A DNA stretch of 64,000 nucleotides from Anoplopoma fimbria (GCF_027596085.1 NC_072451.1:12370795-12434794), one strand, 5' to 3'; positions 11,414-22,880 are shown, counted from the first letter of the stretch. Numbers and translations: made by a program. The notes: generated by a model not told the origin, from the letters alone.

Positions 11414-11593
11414 ACCTGTCTAACTAAAATTTGCTTTAACGTTAGCTTTAACATGAGCTAGCTTTCAAAATCGAAGACATAAAGTTAACTTCCAAACCCT
11501 AATTAACAGATAAAGAATATGGCCAAAGGCCGACTACATTTGCTAAACAGATAGACAGTGTAAGTTTACATTTATTATGTAGCTAAAACTTAC

Positions 11594-11758
11594 CTTCAAA
11601 TAACTTGACCGAGCAGCTCTTTCTTCCCGCTTTGAACATTCGCAATTCTGCCTCATGCAGAGCACGTCTTCAATGATCAACTGCGCATGTGTGATCGTCG
11701 AGTGCGGCCGAGTCCTGTCGGGTTTCTCCGGCTTTGCAGACGGTTCATTCTCACTCAT
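11594..11758 (-). CDS. exon A (first coding exon) of the SAMD3-like gene
   Basis: The minus-strand ATG at 11758 opens 55 codons (MSENEPSAKPEKPDRTRPHS ... RAARSSYLK) that end exactly at a consensus GTAAGT donor (11593-11588). The peptide is charged and Pro-rich, without a signal peptide or membrane segment. I assign it to the same gene as exons B-D from its position, strand, phase 0 donor and location inside the same TIR element about 160 bases from the right end. The sequence itself I do not recognise, so the link is inference. It could instead be the start of an element-encoded protein. Confidence 0.5.
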
Positions 11759-11872
11759 TCTTTTAAGTAAAGGTTACTTGACCTGATGAGTTTAATAACT
11801 TTACTCACCAAAAAGTGTACTTTACCAAGTTACTCAGTATAGTAAACTCAGTAAGCAGAAATGAGTTACGGT

Positions 11873-11916
11873 CACTACTTTTTTTTAAGTAACGTCAACA
11901 ATTACATTTTACAGTG
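11873..11916 (-). repeat. right terminal inverted repeat
   Basis: Ends ATTACATTTTACAGTG, the reverse complement of the left end, followed by TA. Confidence 0.85.
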
Positions 11917-11918
11917 TA

Positions 11919-12991
11919 GCTTTTTGGGGTTTTTACATTTCTGTCAATGAATAGGTTTAACAATTAGGAAGGTTTAATCTAATTAGTATTATATTTATTC
12001 ACTTTGGACAGAGCCAGGGCACTGCTTCTAGTCTTTGTCTCTACGTTAGACTCCAGATTTGTACATACACAGAGACACGAGATCTCCCTCTATGGATCTG
12101 CATAAATTGTATTTTCAGTATAGTCAAACTATTTATTTTTTAAATCATATCACATTTTGAATATTACAATTTATTTATTTTTCATAAAGAAAAATGTGTC
12201 ATTTAGTTGTTTTTTGTAAACTGCATAGTAAAGCCAATATATTTTATTGTGATATCTTATCTTCTCAGGCTCAGGTGTTGTTCAGTGCTGGATAGCATAT
12301 TTGTTCCTCACCAAAAGGCTGAAATACCAGCCAGGTCATGGAAACGTTTTTATTGCTTAACTTTGAGTCCAGTACTCTAGGAGTTATAGCAATAAAGAGA
12401 GTAAACATCAAGCACCAAACAAACCAGCAGAAGAGACTTGAATAAAGCCTGGATCAAATTTTATTGACATGTCCTTTATGCAATTAGGAAAACAGGATTG
12501 ACAGAGACTGACAGCGACCATGAGGAGCTTAGTGTGTGTGAGAAAAAAAGAGGTTCATGCTGAACACTCCATAAAGCTCTAGCAAAACTGACAAAACAGA
12601 AAGTAAAGCTATTTTCACTGAAAACCAATTAGCAGAAGCATCACCACTATAGTCCCCAATTTCTGAAGTTCTAAATGGATTTCTCTTCATGTCAGTTTTT
12701 TTACCTTGTTATTGACCGATCACCACCACAGCATTGTCCGTTGTAGGTGTTGTTTGTGTTTAACTTTAACCCTTTCAAAGTGTTCATGAAAGTAAAAAAA
12801 AAAAAATTCATATCAAATAGATAATGTGGTAACATTTCAAATTCTTTTAAAGGTTTAATTTCTTTGAAGTGCAAAAAAACCACAAAACCACATGGAGAAT
12901 AATGTTGATATGTTTAAATGTTTCTATAGTAAAGTATGACCATCCATCATTATATGATATAATGAGCACCTCTGTTTGTCTGCTGATACAG
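11919..12991. other. naaladl2 intron
   Basis: AT-rich; no element ends or coding signal recognised. The last bases form the 3' splice region of the exon at 12992 (CCTCTGTTTGTCTGCTGATACAG). Confidence 0.5.
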
Positions 12992-13259
12992 ATCCTTCTC
13001 AAGCCTCTCAGATGACAGCGAGGAAGCCATAGCCAGGTACCTCTACAGGCAGTGGGTGGGACTTGGTTTGACAGACGTCCATCTGTCCAATCACACAGTT
13101 CTGCTCAGCCTGCCTGGTTCCACACCAAGCACCATCACTGACAGGTCTAGTCACCAGTGTTTCCTGCCAAACGGGATCCCCTGTGACCAGCGTGGACCAA
13201 ATGACTTGCCGAGGCAGCAGTTCTCCTATGCAGCCTACTCTGCTGTTGGAAGTATGCAG
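12992..13259 (+). CDS. naaladl2: naaladl2 internal exon (stalk/PA-domain start)
   Basis: A 268-base exon, acceptor TGATACAG and donor GTACTG, entering on the third base of a codon and leaving in phase 0. The translation begins SFSSSLSDDSEEAIARYLYR, continues QWVGLGLTDVHLSNHTVLLS with LPGSTPSTITDRS, then CFLPNGIPCDQRG and FSYAAYSAVGSMQ. This is the membrane-proximal part of the ectodomain and the entry into the protease-associated domain in the transferrin-receptor/GCPII family. The LPG..PS.VT, PNG.PC and YAAYSA pattern fits NAALADL2, not TFRC or FOLH1. NAALADL2 is a type II membrane protein annotated as peptidase-inactive in mammals. The reading frame is intact. The next exon continues the PA domain 29.4 kb downstream. 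Confidence 0.9.
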
Positions 13260-14987
13260 GTACTGTACTATCGCTCTGTAGTGACATTTCCTAAACCGAA
13301 GGTTTCTTCCTCCTCCTGGCTGCCTCCTTCTCCTCATGCTCTTCACCCTCTCATCACATATTTCTTGTCATATTTTCTAAGTTTTAAGCCCCAGGCCACT
13401 GAAAGGGTCATTGGTAAAGGTCATAGCTAGAGGTTGTGTCTTTAAATGTTACAGCCAAGCCAAGCACATTTCAAGGTCCAAAGGTGTCACAGTGCTGTCA
13501 TTTTCAACAATTGAGGCAAAGGTAAAGATGTTATTTGTATTTTCTGGTAGAATGTCAAACTGATATGTGGCATAAAGAAAGTCATGTTTGTCTGCAACTT
13601 GTTAGTAAAACATTTTTCAACAGTAATTTCCTAACATGATCTCATCCTTACTCGTTTTATTTTGCGGCTTGGGTTTGTACATGGTTAATGTTGTGGAACA
13701 GTTGTGGTTAACATTGTAACATGTGTGACCTCTGTGAGATGTCTCCTGGCTAAATTAATCACTCAGAGCTGGTCAGACTTGTGGTAACAGCAGGTTTATT
13801 CCACATCTGCATTTACGGAAAAGGACAAAACGGTCATCTCTTGTGGACAACAGCGCATGCTCAGTCTAGTGGCAAATCCTCCATCGCTATGAGGATTACA
13901 GAATGTTTACATTTCTACAAATCTATACACTTATTAAATACACTGACACAGTGAGACAATGATACCGTGATCGTATAGTGGATTTGCATTCATGTAAATA
14001 AAATAAGATATAACAGTCTCTAAAATGTATGAGGAGAAATACAAAATATATCAAAAGAAATATATTAATAAATAAAAAAAGTCACCATCTTAAACAAGTG
14101 ACAGTTTATAGAAAGAAAAAAAAACTTTACATAAAAAATGGAACCATAAAACCATAACAAATTGAGTGTTTGAATGCAGGACTTCATATAGAACTAATGC
14201 AAAGTATAACATAAAACGGTATTTTCTCTAGACTTATTTTGGTCATACTCAAGAGGATCATTTTTGTTATAAATGTAGCAGAAGGAGATTTTTCTCTAAG
14301 ATGCCTCAGGCTGTTTTTTTATCAGACAAGAGGTAGTTGACTCAGATTATAGATTAATCTTATTTAAGAATAGAACCTCCTGTTAGAACAACACCAGCAA
14401 AGTTAACCCAGAAACTGGAAAAATGTTGCGTCATGCAACACTGTTAATCTTTTCTGCCATCCTTCCGTGTGTGAAGGTTAATGGAAGTCATTATGCATGT
14501 ACTCCACCCCCACTAGCCAGCAGACACACACACACAAAGAAATACAGTCACACTATTTTTAGAGGGTTGTACTTCTCTGTATCCCAGGGAACAGAGAAAG
14601 GGGTTGAAGGAGACACTTGTTATTCCCTTGAGCCCCTGCCGGCCTTAGGGCAGATGAAAAGTTGGAGTGATTCTCTGAATACCAAGTTTTCCTCCTTTTC
14701 TCCCCTACTCCCTCACTTTTTGTTCTCCTTACTTTGCTCGATCCAGCTGTCCACTCGTCGAGTCTACCCAAAGGAGGTTCACAGTCATCCATCACCAGTA
14801 TATTTCCTAGCTCTGTTCCTGCACACTGCCTTGAATTAAGCGGCTGTTTGCCGGATCTTAACATGGCTTTCAGACAATTAAATATGGCGTTTGTGATGGA
14901 TGGATGGCTCACCAGAGCAAGTATACTAGTCTAATAAATCCGGCAGTTGGTGGCATTGTTTTGCTGGCGCAGCGGGAACTATGCTCT

Positions 14988-15059
<72 letters not shown>

Positions 15060-15499
15060 GACAGAAAGATCAAATATCATTATTTTCGGTCACAGAAGGA
15101 TAATGTTTGATGTATGTTTAATGCAATATTCAGATTATACTACATATTACACACATTATACATTGATAATATAGTTAAAGGGGCTGCTCACATTTCTGTC
15201 TTCACTATTCATGTAACCAAATCCTTCCACAGCAATAATAATACCATAATCCGCCCCTTATTTCTCCTGATGATTTGTGATGTTAAATTAGAATGGATAG
15301 GTTGCATGCAGTGATGGTTTAATTCTGGGGAATAATTCACTTTGTAAAGAGAGATGCAGTTATATTTTTTTCTCAGTTATTGTTCTTGAGATGGAGAGAA
15401 CTTTTTACAAAAATGTTTGTATAGATATCAGAGTAGAGTTACTATTTTCTAGAGCCCCAAGTGTAATCGTGAAAGAAATATAAATTAATTTATTCTCAC
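13260..15499. other. naaladl2 intron, first part
   Basis: Apart from the CA array at 14989-15057 I see no element or gene. ORFs at 14423-14934 run through ordinary sequence on both strands and show no conserved motif. Confidence 0.5.
14989..15057 (+). repeat. (AC)n microsatellite
   Basis: About 34 uninterrupted AC units. Confidence 0.97.
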
Positions 15500-15625
15500 T
15501 AAGAGTTAGGATATATGTCCTGCCCAAGGACACAGCGACATGGACTAGCGGAGCTGAGGATTACACTGACAATTCTTTGATTGAAGGTGGAACCCTGCTC
15601 TACCACTGAGACACAGTCGCACCAC
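15500..15625 (-). mobile_element. SINE-like fragment, degenerate
   Basis: Read on the minus strand it resembles the 5' half of the fish tRNA-derived SINEs in this window (TGTGTCTCAGTGGTAGAGCAGG, then TGTCCTTGGGCAGGACAT). The rest of the repeat is missing. It abuts the RTE fragment. Confidence 0.5.
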
Positions 15626-16790
15626 TCGAAAGTGCTTGACTTTGTGCCGAGTATACAGACACAGCTCTTGCTTTGGTCAAACAAGGGCCGAATGGCTCAT
15701 ATCACCGGCCCTTGTAACCCGTATTCCCGCAGCACTCCCCTCAGGACTCCCGAGGGACACAGTCGTATGCCTTCTACAAGTCCACAAAAGACACATATAG
15801 ACTGGATGGGCAATCTACAATGACCCCTCCAACAGACCTACAAGGGTAAAGAGCTGGTCGACTGTATACGGGCAGAACCTAATTTGCATTTCTCCTCCTG
15901 GATTTGAGGTTCAACAATCGGTAGGAGCCTCCTTTCCAGCACCCTGAAATTAACTTTCCTAGGGAGACTGAGCACTGTGATACCCTGATAATTGGAGCAC
16001 ACTCTACACTACCCTGGTCTGCTAATCTACAGGCACTGTCCCTGACCTCCAAGCGTCACTGAAAATGCAAGCCAGCCAAGTAGGCCCAACAATATCCAGA
16101 GCCTTCAGCATTTTAGGGCAAATCTCATTCACCACCGACGTCTTGTTGCTAAGGAGCTTTTTGACTACCTGAGCAATCTCTGCCAGGCATATGGATGGGT
16201 ATTCTCCCGAGTCATCAAATGCTACCTCCTCCATGAAGTTTCTGAAAGTGCTCTTTCCATCGCTCAACATTATCCCAAGTCTGCAGGTCTCCTCCTCTGC
16301 CGAACAAAGCAATCCCCGGTTTTCCAGAACTTTCTTGAGGCCAGCTGAAAGTCCTTTTCCATAGTCTCCCCGAACTCCTGGATTGTTGCTTTGGCAACCA
16401 CCGGAGCTGCAGCGCCTCTGACCCATACCAGTCTGCTGTGTCCAGAGACCCCTGGTTAAGTCGAGTCCGACTCACCACCAGGTGGTAATCAGTGGACAGC
16501 TCTGCTCCTCTCTTCACCCAAGTGTCCAAGACATATGGCCACAGATCTGATGGTACGTATACAAAGTCGATCATCAATCTTTTGTCTCAGGTGTTCTGCT
16601 ACCAAATACGCTTATGAACCGCACTATGCTCGTTTGTTATGACCAATCCATGACTATCACAGAAGTCCAACGACAAAGCAACACTTAGGTTCAAATCAGG
16701 CAGGTTTCTCCGAATCATCCCTCTCCAAGTTTTTCCATCATTACCCACGTGAGCACTGAAGTCGCATCGCAGGTCTGGTTCCAGCCCACC
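15626..16790 (-). mobile_element. RTE/Rex3-like LINE fragment: end of endonuclease and start of RT
   Basis: Minus-strand frames, with several frameshifts, read [16 protein letters not shown] (endonuclease), MIDFVYVPSDLWPYVLDTWV and RGAELSTDYHLVVSRTRL (endonuclease C-terminus with the D-H pair). Next come CLAEIAQVVKKLLSNK and ICPKMLKALDIVGPTWL, then GITVLSLPRKVNFRVLERRL and LLPIVEPQIQEE (RT fingers). These fit the fish RTE family whose 3' end is seen at 7281-8037, but this copy covers a different, more 5' segment and is far more decayed. No target duplication was identified. Confidence 0.8.
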
Positions 16791-16799
16791 ATGACTATG

Positions 16800-17149
16800 T
16801 CTGGTGTGTCAGTATCAGTTGCTGAGGGCTGTAAAAAACTATTGGTATTTGATGTGCAAGAAATGAGACTGGGCTCATTTTGTGTCAAGTCTGTCTTTAT
16901 TTTATGGCTCCAAAATGTCCTATTAGTTTTCTGGGATTTTACATGGAAAGAGCATTGTAATGTGAACCAAAATTTATGGGAAATGGAGACTTGTGAAGCA
17001 GTAATTGGAATTCAGTTGTTAAGGTTATAAGACTTTTCCAGAGGAATATCTTTGTTACTATTTATTTGTTGTTCATGTAAGAATGGAAAAAGTTATTCTT
17101 CTTGTATGTTGAATTGTAAATCACAGTTCCTTTATAGGAAATTGCAGGA
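16800..17149. other. intron, nothing recognised
   Basis: Short AT-rich spacer between two LINE fragments; no supported feature. Confidence 0.4.
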
Positions 17150-17300
17150 AAATGATGAGGCCTTTTAAACAAAGGGTAACGAAGACCGTAAACAAGGGCG
17201 GGGGAAGAGTGGAGGGCTAAGGGCTAAGCTAAAGCTAACTCCGCATCGGCTATCTCTACCTAGCATCTTCCTCGCCAATGTACGGTCTCTGGTCAACAAA

Positions 17301-17651
17301 ATGGATGAGCTGCGGATCATCACTCACAGAAGGATTATGGACTGCAACATCATGATCTTTATGGAAACATGGCTCAGCAGCGTTCCCGATAGCGCCATTG
17401 AGCTAACGGAACGCTACATGCTCAGGGCAGATAGGACAGCAGTCGACTCTGGTAAGACCAGAGGCGGGGGCCTGTGCATTTATATAAACAAAGCTTGGTG
17501 CACGGACACTGCTGTAATCGAGAGTCACTGCTCTGCTAACCTGGAATATCTCATGGTTAAGTGTAGACCTTTCTATCTGCCCAGAGAGTTTACATTTACT
17601 GTTGTGACTGCAGCATATATCCCCCGAATGCTAATGCTAAGCTTGCAATGA
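17301..17651 (+). pseudogene. LINE AP-endonuclease N-terminal fragment
   Basis: Contains FMETWLSS, with the metal-binding Glu of APE-type endonucleases, and RGGGLCIYIN. The frame is lost at about 17651, after which the GD element of the endonuclease (AGDL) appears in another frame near 17715. The C-terminal SDH motif is not found in frame (SEHLSLFL remains at about 17850). Non-functional. Confidence 0.75.
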
Positions 17652-17933
17652 AGGAATTGCATGCTGCCATTAGCAAACTTCAGACCAAACACCCAGAGGC
17701 AGCCTTTATTGTTGCGGGTGACTTGCGGGTCTAATCCCCAAATTTTACCAACATGTCTCCTGCCCCACTAGAGGAGACAAGACCTTGGACCATGTTTACA
17801 TCAACATGGCTAAGGCATACAAAGCCATTCCCCTCCTCCACCTGGGACAGTCGGAACATCTCTCATTGTTCCTACTCCCCAAGTACACACCACTCATCAA
17901 ACGTGAGAAACCATCAGTGAGAACAGTTAAAGT

Positions 17934-18515
17934 GTGGCCAGAGGGAGCAGACTCTACACTACTCCAGTCCGTGTGTACTTTCAACACACGGACTGGAGTA
18001 TGTTTGACACTCAGGCCACCCTGGACTCTCACACGGACATAGACTATTTTGCCTCCTCAGTTCTGGACTACATCAGCACCAACATCAATAGTGTCACCTT
18101 CCTCAAACAGATTACAACATTCCCAAATCAGAAGCCGTGGATGAACAGAGAGGTCCGCCTACTGCTGAAGGCACGCGACACCGCCTTCAGATCAGGGGAT
18201 GTGCAAGCCTACAGCTCATCCAGAGCCAACCTGAAGAGGGGCATCAAGAGGGCCAAGCACAGCCACAAGCTAAAGACTGAGGAGTACTTTAACAACAACT
18301 CCGACCCCCGATGCATGTGGCAAGACATTCAGGCCATTACGGATTACAAACTCTCCAACACCACCCCCCCAACCAGCGATGCCTCCCTCCCTGATGAGCT
18401 TAATAACTTTTATGCTCGCTTTGACAGGGACGACCAGGAGGCGGTCATCAAGACTGTGCCCCCTGCAGACCACCAGCCCCTCACACTCTCCCCACCGACG
18501 TGTGTGCTGCGCTGA
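17934..18515 (+). pseudogene. LINE EN-RT linker fragment
   Basis: Encodes HTDWSMFDTQATLDSHTDID, then PWMNREVRLLLKARDTAFRS, LKRGIKRAKHSHKLKTEEYF and [17 protein letters not shown], the conserved spacer between endonuclease and RT. It is followed by a frameshift into the RT ORF at 18500. Its first codons come from the inverted duplication at 17961-17999. Confidence 0.8.
17961..17999. repeat. perfect 16-bp-arm hairpin inside the LINE
   Basis: ACTCCAGTCCGTGTGT, a 7-base spacer, then the exact reverse complement. It replaces normal LINE coding sequence, so it is probably a local inverted duplication and not a functional hairpin. Confidence 0.85.
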
Positions 18516-19105
18516 GCAAGATTAATGCACGTAAGGCTGCTGGCCCTGATGGCATCCCCGGACGCGTGCTCAGGGCCTGTGCTGGGCAGCTGTCTGAGGT
18601 CCTGACTGACATCTTTAACCGGTCACTGGCCCAAGCAGCTGTACCCACATGCTTCAAAACCACCTCAATCGTGCCAGTGCCAAAACACTCCACTGCAGCG
18701 AGCCTAAACGACTTCCGCCCTGCAGCACTCACCCCCATCATCATGAAGTGCTTTGAGAGGCTGGTCCTGGCTCATCTCAAAACCTGCCTACCACCCACAC
18801 TGGACCCCCTCCAATTCGCCAAGCGCCAGAACAGGTGTACAGAGGACACCATCTCCACAGCGCTTCACTCCGCCCTCTCCCACCTGGACAACAACAACAC
18901 CTATGAGAATGCTGTTCATCGATTTCAGTCAGCATTCAACACCATCATCCCCTCCAAACTAGGTGATCTTGGCATATTGTGGACTTCAGAAAGACCAAAG
19001 GCTGCACACACACCCCCATCCATATCAATGGGATGGAGGTTGAGCGTGTCACCAGCTTTAGGTTTCTGGGTGTCCACATCTCAGATGACCTCTCTTGGAC
19101 CCTGA
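18500..19105 (+). pseudogene. LINE RT fragment lacking the catalytic core
   Basis: Opens with RT motif 0/1 sequence ([20 protein letters not shown]) and continues to [20 protein letters not shown]. It then skips the FADD region: no YADD/FADD or PQG box occurs in any frame between 18930 and 18980. The post-RT region follows at 18979-19410. An internal deletion of the palm domain explains the short length. Confidence 0.8.
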
Positions 19106-19600
19106 ACACCTCAACCCTGGTCAAGAAGGCACACCAGCGTCTCTTCTTCCTGAGGAGACTGAAGAAAATACACATCTCCTCTGATCCTGGTGAACTTCTA
19201 CCGCTACTCCATCGAGAGCATCCTTACAAGCTGCATCACAGTTTGGTATGGCAACTGCTCTGTCTCAGACCGGAAAGCACTGCAGAGGGTGGTAAAAACT
19301 GCCTAACGCATCACTGGTACTCCACTCCCTGCCATCGAGACCGTCCACCTCAAGCACTGCCTGCGGAGGGCGTGCAGCATCGTCAGGGACACCTCACACC
19401 CCGGCCATAGACTGTTTGCCCTCCTCCCCTCTGGGAGGCGCTATAGGAGTCTCCGTTCCAGGACCAGCAGGCTCAGGAACAGCTTCTTCCCCTCAGCTGT
19501 CACCTTACTAAACTCTGCACCACGGTGATAGCCCTCATCCCCGGTTACCCCCTGTTACTCTGTGCAATGACAATAAAGTTGAATCTAATCATCTACTCTA

Positions 19601-19868
19601 ATGAACAGGGATTTGATTGACTAAAAGGGTATTAATTATCAGCTTTTACATATTTCAGCTTTAGCTTTAGCTATTTTTGAAGATCAGGTACCCTGGGTTT
19701 GGGTTGGTAATGTAAACATTATATTGGCTAAGAATAAAAAATATAAAATGATTTGTAAACTCAAAACAAAAATGAGCTGTCATAAGGGAAATTTGATTTG
19801 TTTGCTAACTTGCTCATTCACGGATAACACTGAGCGATACCTCAACTACACTCATGCCTGTTGTGGAA
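19601..19868. other. intron spacer
   Basis: Short AT-rich region between LINE and Gypsy remnants; nothing recognised. Confidence 0.4.
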
Positions 19869-20240
19869 TCAATGTTGCATTGTTTGACACTTTGACCTTC
19901 TTGGGCCTGCATACCTTTTGCGAGCTTCTGCTGCCTGCTCCAAGTTCTTTCTAGCCTGAGAGTAGACACATCTCAACCTCCTCTGATGTTCCTCACCCCT
20001 CTCATGTACATTACCCTCAAAATCATCCCTATCCTGTCCCAGCCAGAACCACTGGAGCCCTCCCGAACATAAGAAAATAAGATGAGTATGCAGTACTTTG
20101 ATGTTCAGTCGTGTTATTAGCATACGCCAGCTCAGGAATGTACTCAACCCACCTCCTTTTCTGCTCAGGGCGCAGGGTACGCAACAGATCATGCAGCGTC
20201 CCTCACACTGCCCGTTGCCTTGGGCATGATACAGGGTCGT

Positions 20241-20546
20241 TCAACTTTTCTTCATCCCATACAACCCACAGAGACACCGGACAACCTCAGCCTCAAAACA
20301 TTTACCCTGGTCAGAGTGCAACCTTGAAGGGACCCCATAGGGCTGAATCCAATGTTTCACCAGGGTCTTTGCAACTGTTACTGCACGCTGGTCTCTGGTT
20401 GGCACAGCAACCGTAAACTTTGAGAACATATCTGTAAAAACCAAAACATTCTCTCGTCCATCTGACGATGGTTCCAACACCGTGAAGTCCATTGCAACCA
20501 CTTCAAGTGGCCTAAAGGCCAACAAACTCCCCAATGCTGCAACCAC
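20241..20546 (-). pseudogene. Gypsy integrase catalytic core fragment
   Basis: Has two acidic residues of the DDE triad in context: MDFTVLEP and the [12 protein letters not shown] block. The third Glu region (normally about 35 residues later, 'SPYHPQGNGQVE') is not recognised in any frame, so the core is incomplete. Confidence 0.75.
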
Positions 20547-21234
20547 CCTTGGCTATGGTGCTTTAGAGACAATACAATGTTCACAAATCTTACAAAAAAC
20601 CTCAATGTCTGCAAACATTCCCGGCCAATAGCACCTACTTCGAACCAACTTGAATGTTCTTTCAAAACCTTGGTGCCCATGGTCTGTGTGCTTTGTTCAA
20701 ATGGCTCAATGGATTGTTATCAGTAAACACTGTAAACTTTTGCCCAATCAGAAACTTTAAATTTATCTGTAACAGCCCACTTCAACCCCAGCAGCTCTAA
20801 TTTCATGGCGCTATAGTTCTCCATATTACGCTCAGATGGCCTGAGGCTGCGACTTGCGTATCCAACAGGCCATCGCTGTCCCTCACCCTGTTATGACAGA
20901 ACAGCCCCCAACACATGGTGGCTAGCATCAATCTTCAGGAAGAAGGGTTTGCTAAAATTGGCATACCCCAACAGTGGAGCAGATATCAACTTTTGTTTTA
21001 ATGATTCAAAAGCATCTTGACAGGTGGCATCCCAAAACTGGCCAAACTGAAACTGGGGAGGGTTTCCTCCCCCCTTTAGCTGACAGCTGCACGGACAAAG
21101 CGTGGAGGGGGGCTGCCAATTTAGCAAAGTTTCTCACAAACCTCCTATAGAAGCTTGCAAAGCCCAAAAAGGACTTCAACTCCGCAGAACTCTGTGGTCG
21201 ACGCCACTCTGCAACCGCCCGAATCTTCTCTGGA

Positions 21235-21790
21235 TCAGTAGCCACTCCGGCAGCTGATATGACATGTCCAAGGTAAGTAATTTCTGACTGAAAGACTTAA
21301 GCACTTGCTTAACTTGACCTTGAGATTAAACTGCCCAAGCCAGGACAACACCAAATTGAGGCGCTCAAGGTGCTGCTCGATGGTAGAGGAAAACACGACA
21401 ATGTCGTCCAGATATAAGAGCAGCGACTGGAACACCTGACCCCCCAAAATCCACGCCATCAACCACTGGAAGGTACCTGGTGCATTACAGAGCCCAAATG
21501 GCATCCGTGTAAACTCCAAACGATATGCAGAATGCAGTCTTACAGCAGTCTTTCTCAGCCACTTCCACCTGGTGGTAAGCACTCGCCAGGTCAAGTGTGG
21601 TAAACCACCTTGCCCCGCTCAAAGCATCCAATGACTCTTCGATACGTGGAAGAGGGAAAGCATCTCTGCATGTTCTCGCATTAAGCTGCTGGTAATCCAC
21701 ACAGAGCCTTATCGACCCATTCTTCTTCCTCACTATCACCAAGGCGGAGGTGTAGGGACTACTGCTTTCCCTGATAATGCCCTGCTGCAA
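21235..21790 (-). pseudogene. Gypsy reverse transcriptase region, frameshifted
   Basis: Two overlapping frames (21485-21790, 21235-21594) together give the RT: KKNGSIRLCVDYQQLNARTC, FTTLDLASAYHQ (catalytic D) and YLDDIVVFS (catalytic DD). The frameshift falls at the 'FGLCNAPGTFQ' block. Catalytic residues are individually present but cannot be translated together. Confidence 0.85.
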
Positions 21791-22226
21791 CAGCTGTGAT
21801 ATATGCGCTTTGACTTCCTCATACTGACTTGAGGGTTGCGTTGCCTAATCGGGGCTATATCCAGGACTGGGATCTCATGCTCTATCATGCTTGTACACCC
21901 CAAATCCATGTCTGACCTGGTAAAGACCCCAGAATGTTTCCTCAGGAGCTGCCTCACTTTCTGACCCTGTTCAACTGTAAGACCTGGAAATCCTTGTGCA
22001 GCTACCTCCAGTGGCACCTGATGCTGCTCAGCAACCTTACCAGCCTGTTCACACAACAAGACCGGCTCTTCATGAGGCCCCACTCGTTCAAATGCCAGAG
22101 AAGCAGTACCACCAGTCACCACTTCCACAGAATGTATTGAGCCCAGGCGGGTCTGAGGCTCAATGCTCACATCTGCACAACCTACATTCACCACCGGTAC
22201 TGCAACCTGTCCATTTTCCACTGGAA

Positions 22227-22880
22227 CTAATGCGTTGGAAATGAGTAACTCACCCGGAAGGTTACCCTCCCCCATACCCAATGACTTAACACACACAAAT
22301 GAGCCTGACAAAACCTGACCAGGTGAAACTGACGCAGGTACAAAACACATTGATCCAGCCGGTACACAGAAAGGTAAAGTGGAATAGACAGAACCTGTGG
22401 CTGAAACAGCCTGTTCATGCTGGCAAACCCAGAACGCCAAACCCAAACCTCGTCCGAATCAGACACAGAACCCTGCACTGACTCTGATGCTGACTGCTCC
22501 ATCTCATAAAACTGCTTGATTACATTCATGCCCAATATGCAAGGAACAGCTCTTTTCCGATGTAACATTACTGCATCCGTAGAGTCCTGAATAACGAGAA
22601 TGCCCCTCCCTTTTGAAATCTTGCCAAAGGCACCGACATCCCTCTCAAAATAACCCAGGTAAGGAATGCCCAAGCCATTGGCCGCAGACAAGGAGAGCCA
22701 CTCACAGTTTGGCCTAAAATGCTGCTCAAAAAATGTCTCTGTTATCGTTGAAACATTAGACCCAGTGTCCAGGAGGCATTTAACCTTCACACCACCTAAC
22801 AAAATTTCCACCGTTGGACATTTGCCGACCAAACATTCATATTCCAAAAAACAACACAATAGTGGCAATGAAAATGCCAA
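22227..22880 (-). pseudogene. Gypsy aspartic protease region
   Basis: Carries the retropepsin motif CLLDTGSNVSTIT near residue 35, followed by NCEWLSLSAANGLGIPYLGY and RAVPCILGMNVIKQF (the substrate-flap and I-L-G elements typical of retropepsins). The frame is lost toward 22440, where the next pol segment is read in another frame, so this is a fragment of a formerly continuous polyprotein. Confidence 0.8.

Larger units (their letters stand above)
9021..11417 (-). mobile_element. L2-like LINE, 5'-truncated, young
   Basis: The minus-strand element comprises a 5' junction at about 11417, an intact RT ORF (11380-9299), a 3' UTR with TTTATTTATATAGCAC (seen as its complement near 9090-9110), and a terminal GCCTT pentamer array (9021-9090). 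GTCTAA occurs just outside both ends (9015-9020, 11418-11423) and is a likely 6-bp target duplication. The intact long ORF suggests a fairly recent insertion into the TIR element. Clade (L2, in the CR1 group) is judged from motif spelling. Confidence 0.85.
4406..11916. mobile_element. 7.5-kb TIR DNA element carrying a multi-exon gene, with two nested LINEs
   Basis: The left end (4406) begins CACTGTAAAATGTAAT and the right end (11916) is its reverse complement. The two ends match over about 43 bases with a few differences. TA lies immediately outside both ends (4404-4405, 11917-11918), consistent with a TA target duplication. Subterminal regions are rich in TGAGTT/AAGTAA motifs, and the left one holds a direct repeat (4447-4479, 4703-4735). 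The cargo is at least four minus-strand exons of a SAMD3-like fish gene family. An RTE LINE and an L2-like LINE, each with its own target duplication, inserted later. I recall similar CACTGTAAAA ends as abundant in fish, but the superfamily (IS3EU, ISL2EU, EnSpm or another) cannot be settled here. No recognisable transposase is seen. Confidence 0.75.
17150..19600 (+). mobile_element. EN/RT LINE, frameshifted, internally deleted
   Basis: A + strand element with endonuclease pieces from 17270 (LANVRSLVNKMDELR, CNIMIFMETWLSS, RGGGLCIYINKAWC, then AAFIVAGD). Next is a linker ([32 protein letters not shown]) and RT N-terminal motifs ([60 protein letters not shown]). The core RT block with the catalytic Asp pair is deleted: [20 protein letters not shown] jumps directly to [12 protein letters not shown] and [20 protein letters not shown]. 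The 3' end is TGCAATGACAATAAAGTTGAATCTAATC. Several frameshifts leave it inactive. A local inverted duplication (17961-17999) sits in the linker. Clade not assigned. A relative lies at 3890-4310. Confidence 0.85.

Noticed and set aside
14423..14934. Overlapping ORFs up to 138 aa on both strands
   Set aside because: No recognisable domain, no splice context, and frames on both strands are equally open; typical of chance ORFs.
14904..15174. ORFs encoding His-Thr repeats
   Set aside because: Translation of the (AC)n microsatellite.
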